Positions 1-6,026 of a stretch of DNA of 10,277 bases are shown here, in pieces (position 1 is the stretch's first letter; every line of letters starts with the position of its first letter). Both the position numbers and the translations under genes were made by a program. Under the pieces are notes generated by a model, which saw only the letters and a program-made list of their open reading frames with translations, did not search any database and was not told where the DNA came from. This DNA comes from Lysobacterales bacterium (lineage in GTDB: Bacteria > Pseudomonadota > Gammaproteobacteria > Xanthomonadales > Marinicellaceae): the NCBI GenBank assembly GCA_015494035.1, contig WGBZ01000063.1, forward strand, positions 1-10,277, written 5' to 3'.

Positions 1-1
1 C

Positions 2-187
2 AGTGTGCTGCTGCAATGGCACCAGCAAGACCCGGTGGATGACATTGAACGCACCCGCAATGACGTGGTGTTCAGCTTCCAGGGCAACCGCAACCCGTTT
101 ATTGACCACCCCGAATGGGTGGCCTGCCTGTATGAGAATAATTGCCCGGCAGGCAGCGACCTGATTTTTGCCAATGGCTTTGAGTGA
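2..187 (+). CDS. Endonuclease I family nuclease, C-terminal fragment
   Basis: This is the last 61 codons of a gene whose 5' part lies left of the window. The translation contains LLQWHQQDPVDDIER, followed by QGNRNPFIDHPEW, the characteristic C-terminal block of the endonuclease I family (Pfam Endonuclease_1). Members are secreted or periplasmic, non-specific DNA endonucleases. The catalytic region is not visible here. After HPEW the protein continues for about 22 residues and ends CPAGSDLIFANGFE. That tail is not part of the nuclease fold as I know it, and a near-identical tail ends the M14 carboxypeptidase at 6027-8495. It may be a sorting or surface-attachment signal, which is inference. 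A short hairpin followed by TTTT lies directly after the stop codon. Family assignment is confident; cellular location is inferred. Confidence 0.88.
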   Translation, partial: SVLLQWHQQDPVDDIERTRNDVVFSFQGNRNPFIDHPEWVACLYENNCPAGSDLIFANGFE

Positions 188-188
188 T

Positions 189-212
189 CTGGCCGCAATA
201 GCAGCCAGTTTT
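189..212 (+). terminator. Putative Rho-independent terminator of the endonuclease gene
   Basis: CTGGC (189-193) pairs with GCCAG (204-208). After one C/A mismatch, an inner GC/GC pair closes an AATA loop. TTTT follows at 209-212. The hairpin starts one base after the nuclease stop codon and sits in the 23-bp gap to the convergent cupin gene. The stem is short, so confidence is moderate. On the minus strand it lacks a T-run, so it probably serves only the rightward gene. Confidence 0.55.
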
Positions 213-693
213 AGACTTTACGTCCGGCATCCGGGTGGCTAATGGCGTCTTCGGTCACCAGATCCCAGGGCAGCCCCTGGTTGCGATAAATGCGTTTGTG
301 CTGCTTCGGGTAGTCGGCCACGTCATGTGCCAGTCGCTGCCCGGCCACCAGGCAACGCAACGGCTCGGCCCCGGTATTGACCAGCGTGTGGGCCGGGCCA
401 CCGGCCGCATAACCCAGAAAATCACCGGCTTTGACCGAAAACGACTGGCCATCGATGATGGCCGTGGCCGTGCCTGACAACACATACACGCATTCATCTT
501 CAAAATAATGCCGGTGGTATTCGGTGCTCTCGCACCCCGGCGGCACTTCAATCAGGTGGAAGCCCAGGCCGGTCATGCCACATAAATCGCCCAGGGACTT
601 GTTAATCCGGCGCGCATTGGGGTTAAGAAAATGGGTCTTGTCCAGACCCGGCATGGCGGCAATTTCTTCGGCGGTCAGCAGGCATTTGGTCAT
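211..693 (-). CDS. Small single-domain cupin protein
   Basis: A 160-residue protein with one cupin beta-barrel. Cupin motif 1 is visible as YHRHYFEDECVYVLSG (residues 59-74), with likely metal ligands H60, H62 and E67. Motif 2 is GDFLGYAAGGPAHTLVN (90-106), with the fourth ligand H102. The C-terminal DYPKQHKRIYRN...PWDLV segment resembles the COG3837-type cupins, for which I know no firm substrate. The retained ligand set suggests a metal-binding protein, but catalysis is not established. The ATG at 693 is preceded by GAGGAG at a good distance. The gene is convergent with the nuclease fragment. Upstream it is separated from the next minus-strand gene by 249 bp, most of it filled by foldback repeat copy 1, so its promoter must lie within or just beside that repeat. 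Confidence 0.85.
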   Translation of the reverse strand: MTKCLLTAEEIAAMPGLDKTHFLNPNARRINKSLGDLCGMTGLGFHLIEVPPGCESTEYHRHYFEDECVYVLSGTATAIIDGQSFSVKAGDFLGYAAGGPAHTLVNTGAEPLRCLVAGQRLAHDVADYPKQHKRIYRNQGLPWDLVTEDAISHPDAGRKV

Positions 694-734
694 GGCGTTT
701 CTCCTCGGTTAGCTCTTTTGGGTGAGTTTCCCTT

Positions 735-899
735 GGGAAGCTCTGATCGAATCGTGACACGGCATCTTGTGGCGTAAAATTGTCCATTTTCTGTGTTGCA
801 AACCTTCGCAATAGCCCGGCTATTACGTGTGGTTTGCGCCTTGAACTGAACAATTTTTCACACGCAATCTGCTCGCGCCAGATTCAATCAGAGCTTCCC
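735..899 (-). repeat. Foldback intergenic repeat, copy 1 (complete, 165 bp)
   Basis: The element is bounded by 19-bp terminal inverted repeats: GGGAAGCTCTGATCGAATC (735-753) and, in reverse complement, GGGAAGCTCTGATTGAATC (881-899), with one mismatch. Pairing continues inward. TGTCCA/TGAACA-type arms flank AATTTT tracts, then GCAAACC (798-804) pairs with GGTTTGC (831-837), and AATAGC (810-815) pairs with GCTATT (819-824) at the tip. The whole unit is therefore one long imperfect palindrome. It has no meaningful ORF and no convincing target-site duplication. Two relatives lie at 5942-6026 and 10163-10277. I call it a MITE-like or structured repeat; a named family is not known to me. It fills most of the 694-942 gap, and I see nothing else clear there. 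Confidence 0.85.
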
Positions 900-942
900 T
901 TGATTTAAACCAAGCACGGTGCGTCACCTTAGGCTGGCCATT

Positions 943-1872
943 CTACGCCGACCGGTTCAGGCGATCGCTGCGGGGAATAACGGTTTCCGGCAACAAACTC
1001 ACCGGGGAATGGTTCCAGCAGGCAATGCCACGTTCTCGACAGATGCGGGCAAACAGGCGCATGGCCGGCAAAATGCGGCGCGGATAGGCCTGGTCAAGCC
1101 GACTTTTCAGGCGCGTCTGTCCGGTTTCATTAAAACGCGGCTGCTGTGCGTTGCCAATATCAAAACCCACCATGTTGATGTCCCTGGCGCCAGCGTAGAC
1201 GGCCAGCTGGCAAGCTGCGTACATGACCGTGCGCGCGTCCACAAAGCCACGTGGCAAATCCAGACTGAAAGCCGCCTGCGGCGCGGCCGGATCATCCAGC
1301 ACAAAACCACTGCCCAGCTGATTCCAGCCCCGTCGCGGGCGGGCATAGGGCCGCAAGGCATTTTCCAGCACATACCACGGTTTGTCAGCAAAAAAATCCG
1401 GCTGCCAATCGCACACAGCGCGAATCACTGCCGGGGTAAAAAAACAGGGTGTGCCAGCGGGAATGTTTTCCAGCCACTGGCCGCGATCGCGCACGAAGCG
1501 GTAATCCACGATCACCACCGCCTCAGGCCGGATATCATGGCTGTCAATCAATGACAAGGCCCCGTTGAGTAACACCACACGCCCATCGGCCAGCTTGTGC
1601 AGGGCCTGTTCGCGCATGGAAGGGCCGCTACCCACCAGGTAACACGGTTCAGGACCTGCCCAGGCCGAATTCACCTCAGCCAGATTGGCCGAGCAGCCAA
1701 GGGTAAGTCCCCGATATTGACCCGTCCAGGTCACTCCATCGCCAGCCTCATGCCGCTGCATTTGCAGTTCCGGCCACACTTCCAGCATGTGCCACAGGGG
1801 CTTGGGCGTGACGAGCTTGCGGCCAAAGGTGGTGGCCGAACGCCATAAACCCCGGCGTTGAAGGACTGACAT
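943..1872 (-). CDS. Predicted LPS/polysaccharide biosynthesis protein (DUF115/MptE-like)
   Basis: A 309-residue soluble protein without a signal peptide. CYLVGSGPSM (77-86) is a glycine-rich nucleotide-binding-like loop of the kind seen in DUF115/MptE-like proteins and in the sialyltransferase-like 'GxGPS' families. It is followed by LLNGALSLI (101-109), VIVDYRFV (120-127) and, later, GARDINMVGFDIG (228-240), consistent with Rossmann-like strands. The overall pattern recalls proteins annotated as lipopolysaccharide biosynthesis in pseudomonads, suggesting a role in modifying LPS core or another surface glycan; the reaction is unknown. I chose the ATG at 1872 because it follows the cysM stop by one base (TGATATG), implying translational coupling. 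A GTG at 1917 would add 15 residues by reading through the end of cysM in another frame. No clear terminator follows the TAG stop. Confidence 0.6.
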   Translation of the reverse strand: MSVLQRRGLWRSATTFGRKLVTPKPLWHMLEVWPELQMQRHEAGDGVTWTGQYRGLTLGCSANLAEVNSAWAGPEPCYLVGSGPSMREQALHKLADGRVVLLNGALSLIDSHDIRPEAVVIVDYRFVRDRGQWLENIPAGTPCFFTPAVIRAVCDWQPDFFADKPWYVLENALRPYARPRRGWNQLGSGFVLDDPAAPQAAFSLDLPRGFVDARTVMYAACQLAVYAGARDINMVGFDIGNAQQPRFNETGQTRLKSRLDQAYPRRILPAMRLFARICRERGIACWNHSPVSLLPETVIPRSDRLNRSA

Positions 1873-1873
1873 A

Positions 1874-2767
1874 TCAGGCGAACAACTCGGTGCTGAGGTA
1901 ACGGTCACCGCGGTCACAGACTATGCTGACAATCACTGCGTTTTCCACGGTTTTTTCCACCTGCAGAGCAGCCCACAGGGCACCGCCTGATGATGGCCCG
2001 GCCATGATGCCCTCCTGCCTGGCCAGCGCACGTGTGGTGGCCACCGCATCGTTTTCGTTCACATCAATGGTGCGGTCAACCCGGGCCGGGTCAAAAATCT
2101 TCGGCAGGTATTCAGGTGGCCAGCGGCGAATGCCAGGGATGCGCGAATCCCCATCGGGCTGCACGCCAATAATCTCAATGGCCGGGTTTTGCCGCTTGAG
2201 AAAGCAGGAAGTGCCCATGATGGTGCCGGTGGTGCCCATGGCGCTGACAAAGTGAGTCACCCGGCCTTCGGTGTCGCGCCAGATTTCCTGGCCGGTGGAT
2301 TCATAATGGGCCAGCGGGTTGTCCTGGTTGGCAAACTGGTTCAGCTGCACGCCTTCGCCGGCATCCTGCATTTTCTGCGCCAGATCCCGCGCCGCTTCCA
2401 TGCCGCCGGCCTCGTCCACCAGGATAATTTCCGCACCATAGGCTTTCATGGCATTGCGGCGTTCCACCGAAGCGTTTTCCGGCATGATCAGAATAACCCG
2501 ATAGCCTTTCAGCGCGCCGATCATAGCCAGGGCAATGCCGGTGTTGCCGCTGGTGGCTTCAATCAGGGTGTCACCGGGTTTGATGAGGCCCCGTTGTTCG
2601 CCATGGCTGACCATGGACAAGGCCGGCCGATCCTTGACCGAGCCGGCCGGGTTGTTACCTTCCAGCTTGGCCAGAATCACGTTGTTGCGCTCATCAGGGC
2701 ACAGCCGTTGCAGTCGAATCAACGGCGTGTTGCCAATGCAGTTTTCCAGGGTGGGGCAAATTTTCAT
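1874..2767 (-). CDS. cysM: Cysteine synthase B (O-acetylserine sulfhydrylase B)
   Basis: A 297-residue, PLP-dependent enzyme that makes cysteine from O-acetylserine and sulfide; family members of the CysM type also accept thiosulfate. The PLP lysine is K45 in NPAGSVKDR. The substrate loop TSGNTG is at 72-77, the phosphate-binding GTTGT at 178-182, and GPSSGG at 257-262. GIRRWPPEYLPKIFD (212-226) and CDRGDRYLST (284-293) are CysM-type signatures that distinguish it from CysK. Length matches the family and no key residue is missing. It starts at an ATG with only a weak ribosome site. The LPS-like gene follows one base after its stop, so the two are probably co-transcribed. A possible promoter and a 13-bp palindrome lie upstream at 2797-2850. 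The enzyme acts in the cytoplasm. Confidence 0.95.
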   Translation of the reverse strand: MKICPTLENCIGNTPLIRLQRLCPDERNNVILAKLEGNNPAGSVKDRPALSMVSHGEQRGLIKPGDTLIEATSGNTGIALAMIGALKGYRVILIMPENASVERRNAMKAYGAEIILVDEAGGMEAARDLAQKMQDAGEGVQLNQFANQDNPLAHYESTGQEIWRDTEGRVTHFVSAMGTTGTIMGTSCFLKRQNPAIEIIGVQPDGDSRIPGIRRWPPEYLPKIFDPARVDRTIDVNENDAVATTRALARQEGIMAGPSSGGALWAALQVEKTVENAVIVSIVCDRGDRYLSTELFA

Positions 2768-2796
2768 GGCATATTTTCAGCGCGTCGTTTTGAGGT

Positions 2797-2850
2797 GCTT
2801 CATTGAAGCCAGCGAATCTTGATAGTAGGGATATTTTCTTGATACAGCAA
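2797..2850 (-). promoter_or_regulatory. Possible cysM promoter with downstream palindrome
   Basis: Reading leftward, TTGCTG (2850-2845) and TACTAT (2827-2822) are spaced by 17 bases, resembling weak sigma-70 -35 and -10 boxes. Between this and the cysM start is the palindrome GCTTCA-T-TGAAGC (2797-2809), placed where a repressor could bind. Neither box is close to consensus, so this is a candidate only. The rest of the 182-bp gap between cysM and the DUF523 gene shows no other clear signal. Confidence 0.3.
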
Positions 2851-2949
2851 GCATTTGCACGAAATGATGAACCGTTCCCGTATAGACGGATTGATGCCAG
2901 ATCACTGCACAAGCGGCTGCCGGCAAACCCGCCACAAAAGCCACCGTGC

Positions 2950-3534
2950 TCACGCCTTTTTACTTCTGGCGACAGGACCCTCGGCATCCGCTTGCATGCG
3001 GGCCTGATGCCGGGCCTTCACCTGGTGCAGAAACGCTTGGCGTTTGCTGTCAATCTGGACGGCGTTTTCATCAAGCAGCACCAACTGTGGAAAGCATTCA
3101 CGCAGCAAGGCCACAAACAGGCCATCGGCCGTTTCAGCCTCCTGGCCACTGGCGGTAAATACCGGTGTGCTACCCACGCCGCAACTGGGTGACCGGCTTT
3201 TCAGCACGCAGCCATCAAGGGCCTGCCAGCGGCTTTTGTGTCGCTCGAACCACTGCCGCATGGTCTGGCTCAATTCGATTTCGGGCTGGTCCACCTGCCG
3301 CAAGCCCAGGCCACGGGGTGAATGCCAGACTTCAATGGGTGGCCGCGGCACCGGCAGGCCCATGCCCACTTCCGGGCACACGGGAACCAGTTCGCAGTGT
3401 TCCGCCAGCGATTGCAGGTCAGTGCAGTTCTTGTCCTTGCCATCATAACGAACCGGCTGACCCAGCAGGCAGGCACTGACGGCAATGCGTGGCTTTGAGG
3501 CAGCCGCCGACTCTGGCTTATCTGGCGTTTTCAT
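2950..3534 (-). CDS. DUF523 family protein (TudS-like, putative Fe-S desulfurase/sulfur enzyme)
   Basis: A 194-residue protein. After a polar N-terminus, the DUF523 core begins at RIAVSACLLGQPVRYDG (16-32), continues with LVPVCPEVGMGLPVPRPP (49-66) and includes CVLKSRSPSCG (109-119). The conserved cysteines are C22, C53 and C118. In the characterised DUF523 member TudS, three cysteines hold a [4Fe-4S] cluster used to desulfurate thiouracil. By homology this protein could bind such a cluster, but its substrate is unknown. The usual family length is about 150 residues, so the extra is a short N-terminal leader and a basic C-terminal tail. The start at 3534 lies 8 bp after the glutamate-synthase-like stop and has no strong ribosome site, suggesting coupled translation. 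An open frame continues upstream to 3810, but it runs antisense-free through the neighbour's coding sequence and is not family-like. Confidence 0.85.
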   Translation of the reverse strand: MKTPDKPESAAASKPRIAVSACLLGQPVRYDGKDKNCTDLQSLAEHCELVPVCPEVGMGLPVPRPPIEVWHSPRGLGLRQVDQPEIELSQTMRQWFERHKSRWQALDGCVLKSRSPSCGVGSTPVFTASGQEAETADGLFVALLRECFPQLVLLDENAVQIDSKRQAFLHQVKARHQARMQADAEGPVARSKKA

Positions 3535-3542
3535 TTGACGTT

Positions 3543-5048
3543 TTATGGGCTTTGTGTGGCATGGGGGCGCACCGGGGGAAAAACCTGGCTCAATGGCTTC
3601 GACAATTCGTTGGAGTACACCACCCGCACGTGATCGCGGGTGAGCTGCCGGGGTTCGCGCACCCCGCAGGAGTGCGCGATGGTGCCAACACCATGAATCA
3701 TGTGCCGGGCAAAATTGGCCACGCGCGTGGCTTTGTCTTCCACCACCAGCCCCCGCTGCAAATCCGGGTCGTGGGTGGTGACGCCGGTGGGGCAGGTGTT
3801 TTTGTTGCATTTCATGGCCTGAATACAGCCCAGCGAAAACATGAAGCCACGCGCGTTATTGATAAAATCCGCCCCCGCGCACAAAGCCCAGGCCACATCC
3901 CCGGGCGTGATCAGTTTGCCGGAGGCAATCACGCGCACGCGATCGGCCAGTCCGTATTCATCGCGAATGTTCACCAGCACCGGCAGGCCTTCGCGAATGG
4001 AGACGCCCACGTCATCCATCAACGGCATAGGGGCCGCACCCGAGCCGCCTTCGCCGCCATCCAGGGTAATAAAATCCGGCGCCGATGCCAGACCCCGGCG
4101 GGTGACCTCGGTAAACAGGTCGCGTAACCATTGCTCATCGCCCATAACCATTTTGAAACCCACCGGCACGCCGCTGATTTCGCGCACGGTGTGAATAAAA
4201 TCCAGCAACTCCGCCGGATTGCCGATTTCCGGATGGCGATTGGGGCTGATGGAGTCCCGATGCGGCGGTATGCCGCGAATTTGCGCGATTTCCTCGGTGA
4301 CCTTGACCGCCGGCAAAATGCCGCCTTTACCGGGCTTGGCCCCTTGTGCCAGTTTCACTTCAATCATCTTCACCGTTGGCATCCGGCCAATTTCAGCCAG
4401 GCGTTTTTCATCCAGCTTGCCATCGGGCGTGCGCACGCCATACTTGGCCGTGCCAATCTGAAACACCAGATCACAACCGCCTTCCAGGTGATACGGAGAA
4501 ATACCGCCTTCGCCGGTGTTCAACCAGATGCCCGCCTGCGCCGCACCGCGCGACAGTGCCCGCACCGCCGGCCTAGACAGGGCACCAAAACTCATGCCGG
4601 AAATGTTGAAAAAACTGGGCGCGGCATAGGGTTGGCGGGCATAAGGGCCAATCAAGAGCGGTTCGGGCTCGGCGATGTCCTTGCGCATCAGCGGAAAAGC
4701 CGCGTTCAGAAAGGTCACTGCCCCGCGCCGGTTCGGGTCCTTGGTGCTGCCAAAAGCCACCGTGTCGCTTTTGTCCTTGGCCGCGCGGTAAACCCAGCTA
4801 CGTTGTTCGCGGTTGAAGGGCAGTTCCTCGCGATCCATGGCAAAAAAGTACTGCCGAAAAAAGGCCCCCAGATGTTCAAACAGGTAGCGGAAACGCCCGA
4901 TGACCGGGTAGTTGCGCCGAACTGCGTGTGTCTTCTGGGTTATGTCAATCACATACAGCACGAGAACCGCCAGCACGGCCAGCCCCAGCAAAAAAACAAA
5001 CAGGTAAGCCAGCCACTGCACCACAGTCATCGCAAAGCCATTATTCAT
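3543..5048 (-). CDS. Membrane-anchored FMN-binding glutamate synthase-like protein
   Basis: A 501-residue protein with one N-terminal membrane segment (about 9-34, rich in L, V, F and A), then a basic linker and a Glu_synthase barrel (Pfam PF01645, about 100-475). Family motifs include NISGMSFGALSRPA (148-161), LNTGEGG (176-182), ITLDGGEGGSG (327-337) and VIASGKLITPGD (373-384). C408, C414 and C419 have the C-x5-C-x4-C spacing used for the 3Fe-4S cluster of glutamate synthase. There is no glutaminase domain, so the ammonia or electron source is unclear and the true reaction is unproven. The start at 5048 is preceded by AAGGGG six bases away. A longer frame to 5147 lacks such support. DUF523 follows 8 bp after the stop; sodB diverges upstream. 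Confidence 0.88.
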   Translation of the reverse strand: MNNGFAMTVVQWLAYLFVFLLGLAVLAVLVLYVIDITQKTHAVRRNYPVIGRFRYLFEHLGAFFRQYFFAMDREELPFNREQRSWVYRAAKDKSDTVAFGSTKDPNRRGAVTFLNAAFPLMRKDIAEPEPLLIGPYARQPYAAPSFFNISGMSFGALSRPAVRALSRGAAQAGIWLNTGEGGISPYHLEGGCDLVFQIGTAKYGVRTPDGKLDEKRLAEIGRMPTVKMIEVKLAQGAKPGKGGILPAVKVTEEIAQIRGIPPHRDSISPNRHPEIGNPAELLDFIHTVREISGVPVGFKMVMGDEQWLRDLFTEVTRRGLASAPDFITLDGGEGGSGAAPMPLMDDVGVSIREGLPVLVNIRDEYGLADRVRVIASGKLITPGDVAWALCAGADFINNARGFMFSLGCIQAMKCNKNTCPTGVTTHDPDLQRGLVVEDKATRVANFARHMIHGVGTIAHSCGVREPRQLTRDHVRVVYSNELSKPLSQVFPPVRPHATQSP

Positions 5049-5156
5049 TGAATTCCCCTTTTCGTTGGTTCCACAGGCAGCCGCTTTACACGCCAACAGC
5101 AGGCAAGGGCATTGCAGCCACTGCGGCCAACCCTGTGACCGGTTCAAGCGCGACGG

Positions 5157-5227
5157 GCTTGCAAAGGTTCCCTTGCTGCCCGCAAGCGGCTAGAATAAAG
5201 CGCACAGTCATCTTATCAAACGGAGAA
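5157..5227 (+). promoter_or_regulatory. sodB upstream region: candidate -10, inverted repeat and ribosome site
   Basis: TAGAAT (5191-5196) is a plausible -10 box 37 bases before the sodB start; no good -35 is present at the right spacing. Just upstream is an inverted repeat, GCTTGC (5157-5162) and GCAAGC (5182-5187), with a 19-base loop, positioned like an operator. GGAG at 5222-5225 is a good ribosome site 7 bases before the ATG. The 184-bp divergent gap must also hold the promoter for the glutamate-synthase-like gene, which I could not identify. Confidence 0.35.
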
Positions 5228-5232
5228 CAACC

Positions 5233-5832
5233 ATGGCCTTTGAATTACCACCCCTTCCTTACGACTACAACGCGCTGGAACCACACATTTCCGAGGAAAC
5301 CCTGCATTACCATCACGACAAACACCACGCGGCGTATGTTAATAACCTCAATAATCTGATCAAGGACACCCCACTGGAACAGATGGGCCTGGAAGACATC
5401 ATCAAGGTTTCCGGCGGCGCGGTGTTCAATAACGCCGCCCAAACCTGGAACCACACCTTTTATTTCAACTGCTTGTCACCAGCCGGTGGTGGCGTGCCTG
5501 GCGGTGCCTTGCTGGAAGCCATTGACGCCAAATGGGGCACCTTTGAAAACTTCAAGAAAGCCTTTTCCGCCAACAGCATTGGCTTGTTTGGTTCCGGTTG
5601 GGGCTGGCTGGTGGTAGACGATTCCGGTTGCCTGGAACTGATCCAGACCAGCAATGCCGATACGCCACTGACCCAGGCTGGCATTACCCCGTTGCTGACC
5701 TGCGATGTGTGGGAACACGCCTACTACATTGACGCTCGTAACAACCGCGCCCAGTACCTGGACGCCTTCTGGCACGTGGTGAACTGGACCTTCGTTATCC
5801 AGCAATACGCAAAAGCCACGGGCAAGGAATAA
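5233..5832 (+). CDS. sodB: Iron superoxide dismutase
   Basis: A 199-residue cytoplasmic enzyme that converts superoxide to oxygen and hydrogen peroxide. The four metal ligands are visible: H27 (HYHHDKHHAAYV), H74 (NHTFYFN), D158 and H162 (DVWEHAYYID). Q70 in NAAQTWNH occupies the position typical of iron-type rather than manganese-type enzymes, and Y35 is the usual active-site tyrosine. Length matches E. coli SodB and there is no signal peptide. It is transcribed alone, divergent from the glutamate-synthase-like/DUF523 pair, with a good GGAG ribosome site. A strong hairpin terminator lies 30 bp after the stop. Whether it is under iron control cannot be told from the promoter; I see no clear Fur box. 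Confidence 0.97.
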   Translation: MAFELPPLPYDYNALEPHISEETLHYHHDKHHAAYVNNLNNLIKDTPLEQMGLEDIIKVSGGAVFNNAAQTWNHTFYFNCLSPAGGGVPGGALLEAIDAKWGTFENFKKAFSANSIGLFGSGWGWLVVDDSGCLELIQTSNADTPLTQAGITPLLTCDVWEHAYYIDARNNRAQYLDAFWHVVNWTFVIQQYAKATGKE

Positions 5833-5862
5833 ACTCACTGCCAGCCAGAGGCTGGTCTGCAT

Positions 5863-5899
5863 GACACCAAAACGCCGGCATTGCCGGCGTTTTGGTGTC
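5863..5899. terminator. Perfect 17-bp-stem hairpin terminator after sodB
   Basis: GACACCAAAACGCCGGC (5863-5879) and its exact reverse complement (5883-5899) flank a 3-base ATT loop. The stem carries AAAA on the left and TTTT on the right, giving a U-rich arm in either direction, so it could stop both sodB and leftward transcription from the carboxypeptidase gene. A smaller 6-bp hairpin, CCAGCC-AGA-GGCTGG, precedes it at 5841-5855. There is no long T-run after the stem, so termination would rely on the internal T's. Confidence 0.75.
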
Positions 5900-5941
5900 T
5901 GTGGCATAAGCCGTCAAGGAGCCTTGCCTGTCTTTTCCCCA

Positions 5942-6026
5942 GGGAAGCTATTGTGAAGGTTTGCAACGCAGAATTGGACGATTTTACGCCGCAAGATGCC
6001 GTGTCACGATTTGATCAGAGGTTCCC
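5942..6026 (+). repeat. Foldback intergenic repeat, copy 2 (internally deleted, 85 bp)
   Basis: This copy matches copy 1 in reverse complement across its right half: CTATTGTGAAGGTTTGCAAC (5948-5967), the GGACGATTTTACGCC tract, and AAGATGCCGTGTCACGATT before GATCAGAGGTTCCC. The left half is missing. The outer GGGAAG joins straight to CTATTG, and both parents share GCT at the junction, so a deletion at short homology is likely. The last base abuts the TAA stop of the M14 carboxypeptidase. It occupies most of the gap between the sodB terminator and that gene. Confidence 0.85.

Noticed and set aside
730..903. Target-site duplication around repeat copy 1
   Set aside because: Only TT is repeated on both sides, and copy 2 does not show the same, so no duplication can be claimed.
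919..1554. A 211-codon open frame on the plus strand
   Set aside because: It is antisense to the LPS-like gene, begins within the intergenic region and has no family features.
1873..1917. GTG start for the LPS-like gene inside cysM
   Set aside because: The added residues come from cysM's own 3' end in another frame, whereas the ATG at 1872 fits stop-start coupling.
3535..3810. N-terminal extension of the DUF523 protein
   Set aside because: It would overlap the glutamate-synthase-like coding sequence in another frame and reads as low-complexity, H/R/G-rich peptide before the real family start.
5049..5147. 33-residue N-terminal extension of the glutamate-synthase-like protein
   Set aside because: The ATG at 5048 has a good AAGGGG ribosome site and leads directly into the membrane segment; the upstream start has no comparable support.
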